A stretch of 64,000 bases of DNA. Origin: Candidatus Aalborgicola defluviihabitans. Lineage in GTDB: Bacteria > Pseudomonadota > Gammaproteobacteria > Burkholderiales > Burkholderiaceae_C. Shown here piece by piece: positions 15,124 through 24,408 of the stretch. Below the pieces are notes generated by a model. The model ran no database searches, was not told where the DNA came from, and saw only the letters and a list, made by a program, of their open reading frames with translations. Every line of letters starts with the position of its first letter. Within the stretch, counting starts at the first letter, position 1. The position numbers and the translations under genes were made by a program. The DNA lies in assembly GCA_016705575.1 (NCBI GenBank), contig JADIXX010000002.1, forward strand, positions 62,001 to 126,000. The letters are read 5' to 3'.

Positions 15124-17109
15124 ATGACCGGACTTGAAATTACCCTCGTTTACCTGCTGGCCGCCGTTCTGGGCGTCGTGGTCTGCCGCTACTTTCAGTT
15201 GCCACCCATGTTGGGCTATCTGGCGGTTGGGGTTGCAGTGGGGCCCAACGCGCTGGCGCTGGCGCAAGAAGCTGAAGGCGTGCGCAACCTGGGTGAATTT
15301 GGCGTCGTGTTTCTGATGTTTGTTATCGGGCTGGAATTCAACCTGCCCAAATTGCGGGCCATGCGCAAGCATGTATTTGGCCTGGGGCTAGCGCAGGTCG
15401 TGGTAACCATGTTGGTGGCGACCGTGGCCACCATGGGACTGTCGGTCATTGCATCGCAACAGTGGGGCATGTCCTGGCAGGCAGCACTGGCCCTGTCCAG
15501 CGCATTGGCCATGAGCAGCACCGCCATTGTCGTCAAGCTCATGGTCGAACGGCTGGAGCGTGAATCAGAACACGGCAAGCGGGTTATGGGCGTATTGTTG
15601 TTCCAGGATTTGGCGGTAGTTCCCTTGCTGGTGTTGATCCCCGCCCTTGGTGCTTCGGGCGAGGAACTGGCAAGCGCGCTGGCGATTGCCGCCATCAAGG
15701 CTACGGCCCTGATCACGGTGCTGCTGGTAGGTGGCCAGCACGTGATGCGCCGCTGGCTCACCCTGGTGGCACGCCGCAAAAGCGAAGAGCTGTTTGTACT
15801 GAACCTGCTCTTCATCACACTGGGGCTGGCATGGCTGACGGAACTGGCGGGCCTGAGCCTGGCGCTAGGAGCGTTCATTGCCGGCATGCTGATCTCCGAG
15901 ACTGAGTTCAAACACCAGGTGGAAACCGACATACGTCCCTTTCATGATGTGCTGTTGGGTCTGTTCTTCATCAGCATCGGCATGCTGCTGGATTGGCGGT
16001 TGGTATTGGAAAACTGGCATCTTGTTTTGGTGTTGCTGCTGGTCCCTACCCTCTTCAAAGCGGCCCTGGTGGCAGCCCTGGCCAAGGTGTTGGGAGCCAG
16101 CGCCGGCGTAGCGCTGCGTACAGGTCTCTATCTGGCACAGGCGGGTGAGTTCGGTTTTGTGCTGCTAACCCTGGCCAAAGCCAACTCACTCGTGCCGCCC
16201 GCCCTGATGAACCCCATCATGGCCAGCATGGTGTTGTCCATGCTGGCAACGCCTTTCATCATCATGTACAGCAACCGAATCGTCATGAAGCTGGTAGCCA
16301 GCGAGTGGCTGCAACAGTCGCTGCAAATGACCACCATTGCGCGAAAATCCATCAACGCCAACCGCCACGTCATCATCTGCGGTTATGGACGCTGCGGCCA
16401 GAACCTGGCTAAGATGCTTGAAGGCGAAGGCATCCCCTACATGGCCTTGGACCTGGACCCGGATCGCGTACGCCAGGCCGCTGAAGCAGGTGATTCGGTC
16501 GTGTTTGGCGATGCCGCCCGCTTGCAGGCCTTGATCGCCTCCGGCATTGCACGCGCCAGTGCAGTGGTCATCACCTACCTGGATGTACCGGGTGCACTCA
16601 AAGTGCTCAACCATGTGCGTGCGCATGCACCCCAAGTGCCCGTCATCGTGCGCACCCAGGACGACCTGAGCCTGGAAGTGCTTCAAGCAGCCGGGGCAAC
16701 CGAGGTGGTGCCAGAAACCATCGAGGGTTCGCTGATGCTGGCCAGCCACGCACTGGCTCTGGTAGGTGTCCCCATGCGCCGTGTCATCCGCATCGTGCAA
16801 GACCAGCGCGATGCCCGCTACAAGTTGTTGCGCGGGTTCTTTCGGGGCGCCGATGACGACACGGCGGATGAACTCCAGTACGAGCGACTGGCTACATTGA
16901 CAGTACCTTTAGAGGGCAAGGTCGTGGGGCGCCCACTGGGGGAAGTTGCACTGCAGACACTGGATGTGCGTTTGGTCAGCCTGCGCCGCAACAGCGGCAA
17001 GGTGGCATCCGTGCAAGACAGCACCCTACTGCAGCCCGGCGACACTCTGGTGCTATCGGGCAAGGCCGAAGCACTCGCCATCGCTGAGCAAAACTTGCTC
17101 AAGGTTTGA
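15124..17109 (+). CDS. KefB/YbaL-type monovalent cation:proton antiporter
   Basis: CPA2-family inner-membrane antiporter of about 661 residues. The first 380 residues hold about 12 membrane helices with QLPPMLGYLAVGVAVGPN, FLMFVIGLEFNLPKL and FQDLAVVPLL. A RCK_N (Rossmann) domain starts with HVIICGYGRCGQNLAKML (about 415) and a RCK_C (TrkA-C) domain ends the protein. KefB is glutathione-gated in E. coli, but gating residues cannot be assigned here. An in-frame GTG at 15118 is an alternative start. Confidence 0.93.
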   Translation: MTGLEITLVYLLAAVLGVVVCRYFQLPPMLGYLAVGVAVGPNALALAQEAEGVRNLGEFGVVFLMFVIGLEFNLPKLRAMRKHVFGLGLAQVVVTMLVATVATMGLSVIASQQWGMSWQAALALSSALAMSSTAIVVKLMVERLERESEHGKRVMGVLLFQDLAVVPLLVLIPALGASGEELASALAIAAIKATALITVLLVGGQHVMRRWLTLVARRKSEELFVLNLLFITLGLAWLTELAGLSLALGAFIAGMLISETEFKHQVETDIRPFHDVLLGLFFISIGMLLDWRLVLENWHLVLVLLLVPTLFKAALVAALAKVLGASAGVALRTGLYLAQAGEFGFVLLTLAKANSLVPPALMNPIMASMVLSMLATPFIIMYSNRIVMKLVASEWLQQSLQMTTIARKSINANRHVIICGYGRCGQNLAKMLEGEGIPYMALDLDPDRVRQAAEAGDSVVFGDAARLQALIASGIARASAVVITYLDVPGALKVLNHVRAHAPQVPVIVRTQDDLSLEVLQAAGATEVVPETIEGSLMLASHALALVGVPMRRVIRIVQDQRDARYKLLRGFFRGADDDTADELQYERLATLTVPLEGKVVGRPLGEVALQTLDVRLVSLRRNSGKVASVQDSTLLQPGDTLVLSGKAEALAIAEQNLLKV

Positions 17110-17182
17110 CTCCCACCCGGTAATCCCGGGGGCACAATAGCACCTGACGCCGCCGCGCGGCCCCAACACTCTGGCCAACACC

Positions 17183-17740
17183 ATGCAACAGAACATCAGT
17201 GTCAACCAATACCTGCGGGACCATATCCGCACGGTGTCCGACTGGCCCACGCCGGGCGTGCAATTCCGCGACATCACGCCACTGCTACAGGACGCCAAGG
17301 TGTTCCGGGTGTTGATCGATGCCTTTGTCCACCGCTACATGGATGCCCACATGCGCCCGGACATCGTGGCAGGCTTGGATGCACGCGGCTTCATTCTGGG
17401 CGCAGTGGTGGCGTATGAGCTCAACGTCGGTTTCATTCCCATCCGCAAGAAAGGCAAGCTGCCCTTCACCACAGTGGAGGAAACCTATGAGTTGGAGTAC
17501 GGCAGCGCCACAGTTGAGTTGCACACCGACGCAGTCAAGCCCGGCAACCGGGTACTTTTGATTGACGACCTGATCGCGACCGGTGGCACCATGATGGCGG
17601 GTCGCAAACTGCTGGAACGCCTGGGTGCCACGGTAATGGAAGGTGCGGCAATAGTGGATTTGCCCGAGTTGGGTGGCTCACAAAAGCTGCGCGATTCCGG
17701 CCTGCCGCTATTTACCCTGGTAGATTTCGCCGGTCACTAG
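17183..17740 (+). CDS. apt: Adenine phosphoribosyltransferase
   Basis: Salvages adenine with PRPP to give AMP. It has 185 residues. Motifs are DWPTPGVQFRDITPLLQD (about 17-34), the flexible region VAGLDARGFILGAVVAYEL, IPIRKKGKLPF, and the PRPP loop VLLIDDLIATGGTMMAG. It follows the antiporter gene after 73 bases on the same strand and is convergent with the unknown gene that follows. Confidence 0.97.
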   Translation: MQQNISVNQYLRDHIRTVSDWPTPGVQFRDITPLLQDAKVFRVLIDAFVHRYMDAHMRPDIVAGLDARGFILGAVVAYELNVGFIPIRKKGKLPFTTVEETYELEYGSATVELHTDAVKPGNRVLLIDDLIATGGTMMAGRKLLERLGATVMEGAAIVDLPELGGSQKLRDSGLPLFTLVDFAGH

Positions 17741-17752
17741 GCGTTGGCACGA

Positions 17753-18490
17753 TCACAAATCCCCGTACTGTGTGCCACTCAAAGGTGAGGGGCGATCGTC
17801 TATCTCAGTGTCTTCAAAGTTCACGGGCGGTTGTGGGTTGCGGCGCCCCGAATGGACGATTTCGCCAGGCGCTACCAACGGTGTGGGGCTGGCCGCAGTA
17901 GCCAAGGCCTGTTTGAATGCCGCAACCTCTTCGGGGTGCAAAGGCTCGTAGCCTGTGAGTGAGGGCGCCACGGGAATCGGCGCTGCCAACGGCTTGTTTA
18001 CGGGAAGCGGGGGGGGCGTGGCGGCAACCGGTGTCATCCGTGCGGTGACCCCGGCGGTAACGTGCTCATTGACACGCCAATAAACGGCAGTAACCAGAAT
18101 ATCGTGCCGGGTTTTGGCCGACTGGGCAATCATCCCTTCCACTTCCGCCAGACGCGCGGTTTCCCCTGCGTATTGCCGGGCAAGGTCCATCATGATCAGG
18201 TACTGGCGCCCCCTTGAATCGAGCGACAAAACCTTGAACTTGTAGCTGGACGACAGCACACCGATGCGAATCATGCATTCCCGCACCACCGAATACAGCA
18301 ATTCCCGGCGCTCCAAACGCTCATTCTTGCGATTCGCAGCGCTGCCTGGTGGAGTGGAACCGGAGTATGGACGCCCTTTGTCCGATGGCCGAAAGGGCTC
18401 GGTAACATCCACGTGACTGAGGCCAGAACTTTCGGCAGGTACGGACTGCCGTGGTGGAGGCTTCTTGGAGAACCAGTTGAACAAGGACAT
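17753..18490 (-). CDS. Hypothetical protein downstream of mnmE
   Basis: Not assigned to a family. It is a soluble-looking protein of 245 residues from ATG 18490 (MSLFNWFSKKPPP). An N-terminal Pro/Ser-rich linker runs to about residue 50. A central predicted alpha/beta stretch follows (RRELLYSVVRECMIRIGVLSS... YKFKVLSLDSRGRQYLIMMDL, about 65-115), then a low-complexity Pro/Ala-rich region, and a C-terminal segment with YEPLHPEEVAAFKQAL. It has no signal peptide or membrane span. A hairpin separates it from mnmE on the same strand. Confidence 0.75.
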   Translation of the reverse strand: MSLFNWFSKKPPPRQSVPAESSGLSHVDVTEPFRPSDKGRPYSGSTPPGSAANRKNERLERRELLYSVVRECMIRIGVLSSSYKFKVLSLDSRGRQYLIMMDLARQYAGETARLAEVEGMIAQSAKTRHDILVTAVYWRVNEHVTAGVTARMTPVAATPPPLPVNKPLAAPIPVAPSLTGYEPLHPEEVAAFKQALATAASPTPLVAPGEIVHSGRRNPQPPVNFEDTEIDDRPSPLSGTQYGDL

Positions 18491-18498
18491 TCTTATAG

Positions 18499-18521
18499 CT
18501 TTCGGTATCAACGACCGAAAG
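18499..18521. other. Perfect hairpin between mnmE and the hypothetical gene
   Basis: CTTTCGGT (18499-18506), seven-base loop, ACCGAAAG (18514-18521). It lies in the short gap before the start at 18490. It lacks a T-run, so it could be an RNA-processing or stability stem rather than a terminator. Confidence 0.55.
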
Positions 18522-18533
18522 AGTGTAGTCCAG

Positions 18534-19940
18534 CTATTTACCGATACAAAATTTGGAGAAGATGACGCCTAACAGGTCGTCCGACGTGAATTCACCGGTG
18601 ATTTCACTCAGGGCGTTCTGTCCAAGTCGCAGTTCTTCCGCCACCAAATCCAGGGCCTGGTCCTGCGCGGCCAAATGTTCGCCAGCCAGTTCCAGGTGCG
18701 ACTGCACCCGACGCAACGCCTGCAAATGGCGTTCGCGGGCAATAAAAACACCACCACTGGCTGCCTGCCAGCCAGCGGTCTGCAACAGGCTGTGGCGCAG
18801 TCCATCCAACCCGGAGCCGGTCTTGGCCGATAGTACGATGCCTTTGGTTGGCGCTTCTCCCGATACGGCGTCGGCCTTGTTCCAGACATCGATCACCGGC
18901 ACATTGTTTGAGAGTTTCTGGGCGATAGCCCTCGTGATCACAGCATCAGCCGCTACGTAATCAATAGCGTTGATACGCGTGAGATCGTGCAAGAATAGCA
19001 CTGCATCGGCGCCTTCAATCGCTTCCCAGGCCCGAGCGATGCCGATTTGTTCCACAGCGTCGTCACTGGGGCGCAAGCCGGCTGTGTCCACCACATGGAT
19101 CGGCACGCCTTCAATCTGGATCGTCTGCTGCACCTTGTCGCGGGTGGTGCCGGCAATCGGTGTAACGATGGCCAGTTCGGCCCCAGCCAGCGCGTTGAGC
19201 AGTGACGACTTGCCGGCGTTGGGCTGCCCGGCAATGACCACGGTGATGCCTTCTCGCAGCAGCGCTCCCTGCGTGGCCTTGTGCAACACGCCATGCAAGG
19301 CCTGTTGCAGGCGGCCGAGTTGCCCCTTGGCATCGGATTTTTCCAGAAAGTCGATCTCCTCCTCGGGGAAGTCCAGCGTGGCCTCCACCAGCATGCGCAG
19401 GTGAATCAGGGCATCACGCAAGACGTGGATCTCGTATGAGAAGGCTCCCGACAGAGACTGTGTGGCGCTGCGAGCTGCTGCTTCCGTGCTGGCGTCAATC
19501 AGGTCAGCTATCGCTTCAGCCTGGGCCAGATCGATTTTGTCGTTGAGAAAGGCCCGTTCCGAGAACTCGCCGGCCTGCGCAATGCGCATGCTGCTCAAGT
19601 AGCTGCAACCCGTGGTGGGGTCTTGATCCACCGCAGACTCCAGGCACCGTGCCAGCAGTAATTGCAAGACCACAGGGCCACCATGGGCCTGCAGCTCCAG
19701 CACGTCTTCACCGGTGAAGGAATGGGGAGTTGGAAAGAACAGTGCTAGACCCTTGTCGATAGCCACGCCCTGGCGGTCGTTGAAAGGCAACAAAGTGGCT
19801 TCGCGAGCGCGCAGACTGCGGCCCAGCAGGTGTTCAACCCACGGCCCCAAGGCCCGACCGCTGACCCGTACGATGCCGACAGCACCCCGCCCGGGAGCAG
19901 TCGCAATTGCGGCGATGGGATCGTGCTGGCGGGCAAGCAT
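18534..19940 (-). CDS. mnmE: tRNA modification GTPase MnmE (TrmE)
   Basis: Partner of MnmG in wobble-uridine modification of tRNA. It has 468 residues. The N-terminal tetrahydrofolate domain starts DPIAAIATAPGRGAVGIVRVSG. The helical domain is interrupted by a G domain with G1 GQPNAGKSSLLN, G2/G3 ITPIAGTTRDKV and DTAGLR, and G4 NKAD. The C-terminal FCIGK carries the essential Cys. It is the last gene of the rpmH-rnpA-yidD-yidC-mnmE order. Confidence 0.98.
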   Translation of the reverse strand: MLARQHDPIAAIATAPGRGAVGIVRVSGRALGPWVEHLLGRSLRAREATLLPFNDRQGVAIDKGLALFFPTPHSFTGEDVLELQAHGGPVVLQLLLARCLESAVDQDPTTGCSYLSSMRIAQAGEFSERAFLNDKIDLAQAEAIADLIDASTEAAARSATQSLSGAFSYEIHVLRDALIHLRMLVEATLDFPEEEIDFLEKSDAKGQLGRLQQALHGVLHKATQGALLREGITVVIAGQPNAGKSSLLNALAGAELAIVTPIAGTTRDKVQQTIQIEGVPIHVVDTAGLRPSDDAVEQIGIARAWEAIEGADAVLFLHDLTRINAIDYVAADAVITRAIAQKLSNNVPVIDVWNKADAVSGEAPTKGIVLSAKTGSGLDGLRHSLLQTAGWQAASGGVFIARERHLQALRRVQSHLELAGEHLAAQDQALDLVAEELRLGQNALSEITGEFTSDDLLGVIFSKFCIGK

Positions 19941-19967
19941 GGGTGCTAGGCGCGTAGCGCCTCAGGG

Positions 19968-21692
19968 CTACTTCTTCATCCAGGGCATGTTGAACTTCGG
20001 CGGTACACCCATGCGGGTGTTGATGACCCACTGTTGCAGGATGGACAGGATGTTATTGGTGATCCAGTACAGCACCAGACCGGCCGGGAAGAAGAAGAAC
20101 ATGACGCTGAAAATCAGGGGCATGAACCACATCATCTTTGCCTGCATGGGGTCCGGCGGCGCCGGGTTCAGGGACGTTTGCAACAAGGTGGTGGCGGTCA
20201 TCACCAGCGGCAGAATGTAAAACGGATCGGGCGAAGACAAGTCTTTGATCCACAAAATCCAGGGCACGTTGCGCATTTCCACGCTGGACAGCAGCACCCA
20301 ATACAGGGCAATGAACACCGGAATCTGGATCATGATGGGGAAGCAGCCACCCATGGGGTTGACCTTTTCCTCGCGGTAGATGCGCATCATCTCCTGCTGC
20401 ATCTGCTGCGGTTTTTCCTTGAGGCGTTCCCGCATCTCGGTGATCTTGGGGTTGATGGCCTTCATCTTGGCCATGCTGGAGTAGGCCTTGGCGTTAAGCC
20501 AGTAGAACGCAATCTTCAACAGCAGCACCAGCGCAACAATGGACCAGCCCCAGTTCTGGATGAAGCCATGCAACTTGTCGAGCAGCCAGTACAAGGGCTT
20601 GGCCAGAATGGTCAACCAGCCGTAGTCCTTGACCAATTCCAGCCCGGGTGCCAGTTTTTCCAGCATGGTTTCCTGTTGCGGACCGGCAAAGAAGGTGGCG
20701 TTAACTGCCTTGGTGGCACCAGGAGCCAGTGCATCGGCATGGGTGATCATGGTGGCACGGTAGCAGCAGTCCGCCACGGGCGAGCCAATGTCGACACCGT
20801 CTACGGAAAAAGTACGTTGTACACCTTGGGGCAATATCCAGGCACTGGCAAAGTAATGCTGCACCATGGCCACATAACCGTTGTCAGCCGCTTTTTCGTA
20901 GTCGGCCTTGTTGTTTTTGATGTTCTTGAATTCAACCTTCTGGTATTTCTTGGCTTCAGTGTAAACAGCCGGTCCGGTGAAGGTCGAATAGAACGAAGAC
21001 TCTCCCAGTGGCTTGTTACCGTCGCGCACCAATTGCAGGTACACCTGCGGCGACAACGGCGCAGCCGACACGTTGGTAAGCTCATGTTTGACCGCTACGT
21101 CGTAAGCACCGCGGTGCAGGGTATAGGTTTTAACCAGCTTGATGCCGCCCACGTCGGCCGAGGTGAATTGCAGCATCAGTTCGTCTTCGCCGTCCTTGAG
21201 GGTGCGGGCACCACTGAAAGTCATGGGCGTCTTATGCGTGGGAAAGGCGCCAGAGGCGCTGCCGCCAATCACGCCGGTTTGTGCCAAGTACACACGATCT
21301 TTGGATTCATCGAGCAACACGAAATTGCGTGTCTTGTCCGCCATGTCGATGTGCTTCAGGAACTCGGTGCGCACCAGTGACCCGCCTTCGGTGTCGAACG
21401 TCAGCTTCAGCACGTCGGTGCTAACCTCAATGCGCTCTTTGGGTGTGGGAGCGGATTCAATGCCTGCCGGAACGCTGGCTACTGTGGCGGCAGTGCCCGG
21501 CACACTGGGCACGCCAGCTGTACTGGCGCTGGAAATGGTCGCCGGGGCCGACGCACCAGCGGGAGCCGTCTGCTGGGCGGGGCTAGGGAAGAACGTCGCC
21601 TTCTTTCCGTTGTGCACCTGCCACTGGTCCCAGAGCATGACCATGGAAAAGCCAAAGATCACCCACAAAATGGTGCGGCGAATATCGTTCAT
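19968..21692 (-). CDS. yidC: Membrane protein insertase YidC
   Basis: Inserts proteins into the inner membrane alone or with SecYEG. It has 574 residues. The N-terminal helix is at about 7-23 (ILWVIFGFSMVMLWDQW). A Pro/Ala-rich linker leads to the large periplasmic beta domain typical of Gram-negative YidC. The C-terminal insertase core begins near GWLTILAKPLYWLLDKLHGFIQNWG and contains MGGCFPIMIQIPVFIALYW and the final helices FFFPAGLVLYWITNN. It overlaps yidD by four bases. Confidence 0.98.
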   Translation of the reverse strand: MNDIRRTILWVIFGFSMVMLWDQWQVHNGKKATFFPSPAQQTAPAGASAPATISSASTAGVPSVPGTAATVASVPAGIESAPTPKERIEVSTDVLKLTFDTEGGSLVRTEFLKHIDMADKTRNFVLLDESKDRVYLAQTGVIGGSASGAFPTHKTPMTFSGARTLKDGEDELMLQFTSADVGGIKLVKTYTLHRGAYDVAVKHELTNVSAAPLSPQVYLQLVRDGNKPLGESSFYSTFTGPAVYTEAKKYQKVEFKNIKNNKADYEKAADNGYVAMVQHYFASAWILPQGVQRTFSVDGVDIGSPVADCCYRATMITHADALAPGATKAVNATFFAGPQQETMLEKLAPGLELVKDYGWLTILAKPLYWLLDKLHGFIQNWGWSIVALVLLLKIAFYWLNAKAYSSMAKMKAINPKITEMRERLKEKPQQMQQEMMRIYREEKVNPMGGCFPIMIQIPVFIALYWVLLSSVEMRNVPWILWIKDLSSPDPFYILPLVMTATTLLQTSLNPAPPDPMQAKMMWFMPLIFSVMFFFFPAGLVLYWITNNILSILQQWVINTRMGVPPKFNMPWMKK

Positions 21693-21961
21693 GAAGGTTT
21701 CTTTTCAGAGGGAGAAGAGAGCAGCCGCGTAAACAGCCGAGGGGATTCTGCGGGAACCGGGTCCAGACCACCGTCACACCAGGGGTGACAGCGCGCGATA
21801 CGCCGAACGGTCAGGTAACTGCCACCAGCCGCACCGTGGGCCTGCAGCGCTTGCAGGGAATAAACCGAACAGGTCGGCTCAAAGCGGCACGACGAACCCA
21901 GCCAAGGGCTGAGAAACATGCGGTAGGCCTTGACACCACCGATAAGCAGCGTTTGCATCAT
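21689..21961 (-). CDS. yidD: Membrane protein insertion efficiency factor YidD
   Basis: Small membrane-associated protein (90 residues) that assists YidC. Family motifs are the N-terminal amphipathic start, AYRMFLSPWLGSSCRFEPTCSVYSLQAL with the three conserved Cys, and RIARCHPWCDGGLDPVP. It overlaps rnpA and yidC by four bases on each side, so translation is probably coupled. Confidence 0.97.
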   Translation of the reverse strand: MMQTLLIGGVKAYRMFLSPWLGSSCRFEPTCSVYSLQALQAHGAAGGSYLTVRRIARCHPWCDGGLDPVPAESPRLFTRLLSSPSEKKPS

Positions 21962-22365
21962 GGCGTCGTTGGTGCACAGGCTCGAGAAAACAGCTGTTGC
22001 AGTTCAGCGCGTACGGCTGCCTTGAGTGCATCAGAACTTGCACTCACAAAGTGGGTGCGGTCAAAACCCGCGCGCAATCGCACCACGTGGGCACGTTCGC
22101 TCAGGTTGGATTCGAAATCAGCACTCACGTTGTAAATCTGGCGTTTGATGGCATTGCGCGTCACGGCGCGCTTGGCCCACCGTTTGGGAACCATGGCACC
22201 CAACCAAACCGCGTGAACCGGAAACAAAGTCGGTGGCACGGCGGGTGGTGCTCGGACAACAGCTACATCCAGAGCGCAGCAATGCAGGGCAAAGTGCGCC
22301 GTTCTGGCAAGTGTATGACCTGCCAGAACTGCCTGAAACTGGGGCCGCGTCTTTAATCGCTGCAC
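21958..22365 (-). CDS. rnpA: Ribonuclease P protein component
   Basis: Protein cofactor of RNase P, which matures tRNA 5' ends. The family usually begins with M/V-QRLKTR, so the GTG at 22365 is chosen (135 residues). An ATG at 22398 would add eleven residues (MADVLFWCNTI). Motifs are RLKTRPQFQAVLAG, KRWAKRAVTRNAIKRQI (the RNR helix that binds RNA) and the C-terminal LFSRA. An insertion of Pro/Ala-rich sequence sits in the middle (VRAPPAVPPTLFPVHAVWLG). It lies between rpmH and yidD as usual. Confidence 0.93.
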   Translation of the reverse strand: MQRLKTRPQFQAVLAGHTLARTAHFALHCCALDVAVVRAPPAVPPTLFPVHAVWLGAMVPKRWAKRAVTRNAIKRQIYNVSADFESNLSERAHVVRLRAGFDRTHFVSASSDALKAAVRAELQQLFSRACAPTTP

Positions 22366-22444
22366 AATGGTGTTACACCAAAACAGCACATCCGCCATGC
22401 CAGGCTCAGCATGCGTCAGTCTGAAGCAGACCCGCAGTTGGAAA

Positions 22445-22579
22445 TTAGACAGCCAGGCGCTTGCGGCCTTTGGCGCGGCGTGCATTGATCACGGCGCGGC
22501 CACCACGGGTCTTCATGCGGACCAGGAAACCGTGGGTACGGGCGCGGCGGATTTTGGAAGGTTGGTACGTGCGTTTCAT
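22445..22579 (-). CDS. rpmH: 50S ribosomal protein L34
   Basis: 44 residues, almost identical in pattern to all bacterial L34: MKRTYQPSKIRRARTHGFLV then RMKTRGGRAVINARRAKGRKRL. It is too short for many ORF callers but beyond doubt. It is divergent from dnaA across the probable oriC. Confidence 0.99.
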   Translation of the reverse strand: MKRTYQPSKIRRARTHGFLVRMKTRGGRAVINARRAKGRKRLAV

Positions 22580-22874
22580 TTGGAATTTTCCTAACAGGCT
22601 CAGTTTCGATCCAGCCCCTAAACCTTAAACACCTCAGCTTTAACTTCAGTTCTATTAAGGTTCAATTTGGGCGGATCTTGGTCTTATCGCCCCGAACACA
22701 ATCAGGGGAACCGTCGATTATCGCAAATTTTCCGAACCAGAGCAACACCTTACATGGCAAACGGCGCGTAATGCTGGAAGTTCCAACCAGCAAAAATAAA
22801 TGTGGATAAGGTTTTGATAAATTACAATCTGGCGCGCAGCAACCTATAACTATCCACAGAAGCTGAAAAGAAAA
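22580..22874. other. oriC: Probable chromosome origin, oriC (rpmH-dnaA gap)
   Basis: The 295-base gap between divergent rpmH and dnaA holds a perfect DnaA box on the minus strand (TGTGGATAA, 22801-22809) and a one-mismatch box CTATCCACA (22850-22858), with AT-rich DNA around and between them. Gene order and divergence of the flanking operons fit the usual betaproteobacterial oriC. Only two clear boxes are visible, so the functional limits are uncertain and the boxes could also serve dnaA autoregulation. Confidence 0.7.
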
Positions 22875-24287
22875 ATGCCAGAGGGACACCCACACCAACA
22901 CGCCCTGCCAGCCGGGCTCGATATCGGCCAAAGCCTGTGGCAAAGCTGTGTCGACCAGCTTGCCCAGGAACTGCCGGAACAGCAATTCAATACCTGGATC
23001 AAGCCGCTCAGCGCCCATGTGTTAGAGGACTTTTCCAAGGTCACCATCTTCGTAGCGAACCGCTTTAAACTCGATTGGGTTCGCGCCCAATACAGTACCC
23101 GTATCGCATCGCTGTTGGAAAAAATGTATGGTCAACCGGTGCTGGTTGAGTTAGCGATCACTCCGAGAGAAGTCATTGTAAGATCAACCTCTGCTGTTAT
23201 TGCACCTGAACTGGTCGCGGCCGAGGAAAGCGTAGCAATCGGAGAAACCAGCGCCTCCAGCCTGCCCAAGAATCGCCTCAACAGCATCCTCACATTCGAG
23301 AACCTGGTGGAAGGCACCGCCAACCGCATGGCCCGCGCCGCTGCCATGCATGTTGCCACCATGCCGGGTCATCTTTACAACCCCTTGTTTATCTATGGTG
23401 GCGTGGGACTGGGCAAGACCCACTTGATGCACGCGGTAGGCAACCGCCTGCTGGCGGACAAGCCAGGAAGCAAAGTTCTCTACATCCATGCAGAACAGTT
23501 TGTCTCGGATGTGGTTAAGGCCTACCAGCGCAAGACCTTTGACGAATTCAAGGAACGCTACCACTCCCTGGATTTGCTGCTGATTGACGACGTGCAGTTC
23601 TTTGCCAATAAAGATCGAACGCAGGAAGAGTTCTTTAACGCCTTTGAAGCCTTGTTGGCCAAGAAAAGCCACATCGTGATGACCAGCGACACCTACCCCA
23701 AGGGGCTGACCGACATCCACGAACGCCTGGTTTCCCGCTTTGACTCTGGCCTCACGGTGGCGATCGAGCCGCCAGAGCTCGAAATGCGGGTGGCGATTCT
23801 CATCAACAAAGCCCGCGTCGAAGGCTCCGAAATGCCGGAAGAAGTGGCTTTTTTTGTGGCCAAGAACGTGCGCTCCAACGTGCGCGAACTCGAAGGCGCC
23901 CTGCGCAAGATCCTGGCCTATTCCCGCTTTAACCAGAAAGAAATTTCCATTCAGCTGGCGCGCGAGGCGTTGCGCGACCTGCTCTCCATCCAGAACCGGC
24001 AGATTTCGGTGGAGAACATCCAAAAAACGGTGGCCGACTACTACAAAATCAAAGTCGCCGACATGTATTCCAAGAAGCGCCCAGCCAGCATTGCCCGTCC
24101 GCGCCAGATTGCCATGTACCTGGCCAAGGAACTGACACAAAAGAGCCTTCCTGAAATCGGCGAATTGTTTGGTGGACGCGATCACACCACCGTATTGCAC
24201 GCCGTGCGCAAGATTGGCGGCGAGCGCCAGCAAATGACGGAGTTGAACCAGCAATTGCACGTGTTAGAGCAAACCCTGAAGGGCTGA
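22875..24287 (+). CDS. dnaA: Chromosomal replication initiator DnaA
   Basis: AAA+ protein that binds DnaA boxes and opens oriC. It has 470 residues. Domain I starts LWQSCVDQLAQELPEQQFNTWIKPL. A linker (domain II, about 100-130) follows. Domain III has Walker A GGVGLGKTHLMHAVGN, Walker B LLLIDDVQFF and the arginine-finger region ERLVSRFDSGL. Domain IV carries the DNA-binding helix GGRDHTTVLHAVRKI. It heads the dnaA-dnaN-gyrB group. Confidence 0.99.
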   Translation: MPEGHPHQHALPAGLDIGQSLWQSCVDQLAQELPEQQFNTWIKPLSAHVLEDFSKVTIFVANRFKLDWVRAQYSTRIASLLEKMYGQPVLVELAITPREVIVRSTSAVIAPELVAAEESVAIGETSASSLPKNRLNSILTFENLVEGTANRMARAAAMHVATMPGHLYNPLFIYGGVGLGKTHLMHAVGNRLLADKPGSKVLYIHAEQFVSDVVKAYQRKTFDEFKERYHSLDLLLIDDVQFFANKDRTQEEFFNAFEALLAKKSHIVMTSDTYPKGLTDIHERLVSRFDSGLTVAIEPPELEMRVAILINKARVEGSEMPEEVAFFVAKNVRSNVRELEGALRKILAYSRFNQKEISIQLAREALRDLLSIQNRQISVENIQKTVADYYKIKVADMYSKKRPASIARPRQIAMYLAKELTQKSLPEIGELFGGRDHTTVLHAVRKIGGERQQMTELNQQLHVLEQTLKG

Positions 24288-24408
24288 CGACGAATAAAAC
24301 GCCATTTCATCGAAACGGGTGCCCAAAACTGGGAAAATGGCAGGATTTCAAAAAAATAGGCACGCTGCGGCGAACGGTGCCACCACAGACATAAATAAAG
24401 AGGTAGAC

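Noticed and set aside
15724..15750. Additional CACGTG palindromes (such as in the antiporter, dnaA and amidase regions) as further parS sites
   Set aside because: They lack the flanking GTTT/AAAC of parS.
22365..22485. Longer rnpA start upstream
   Set aside because: Extra residues are not conserved in the family, which starts at QRLKTR.
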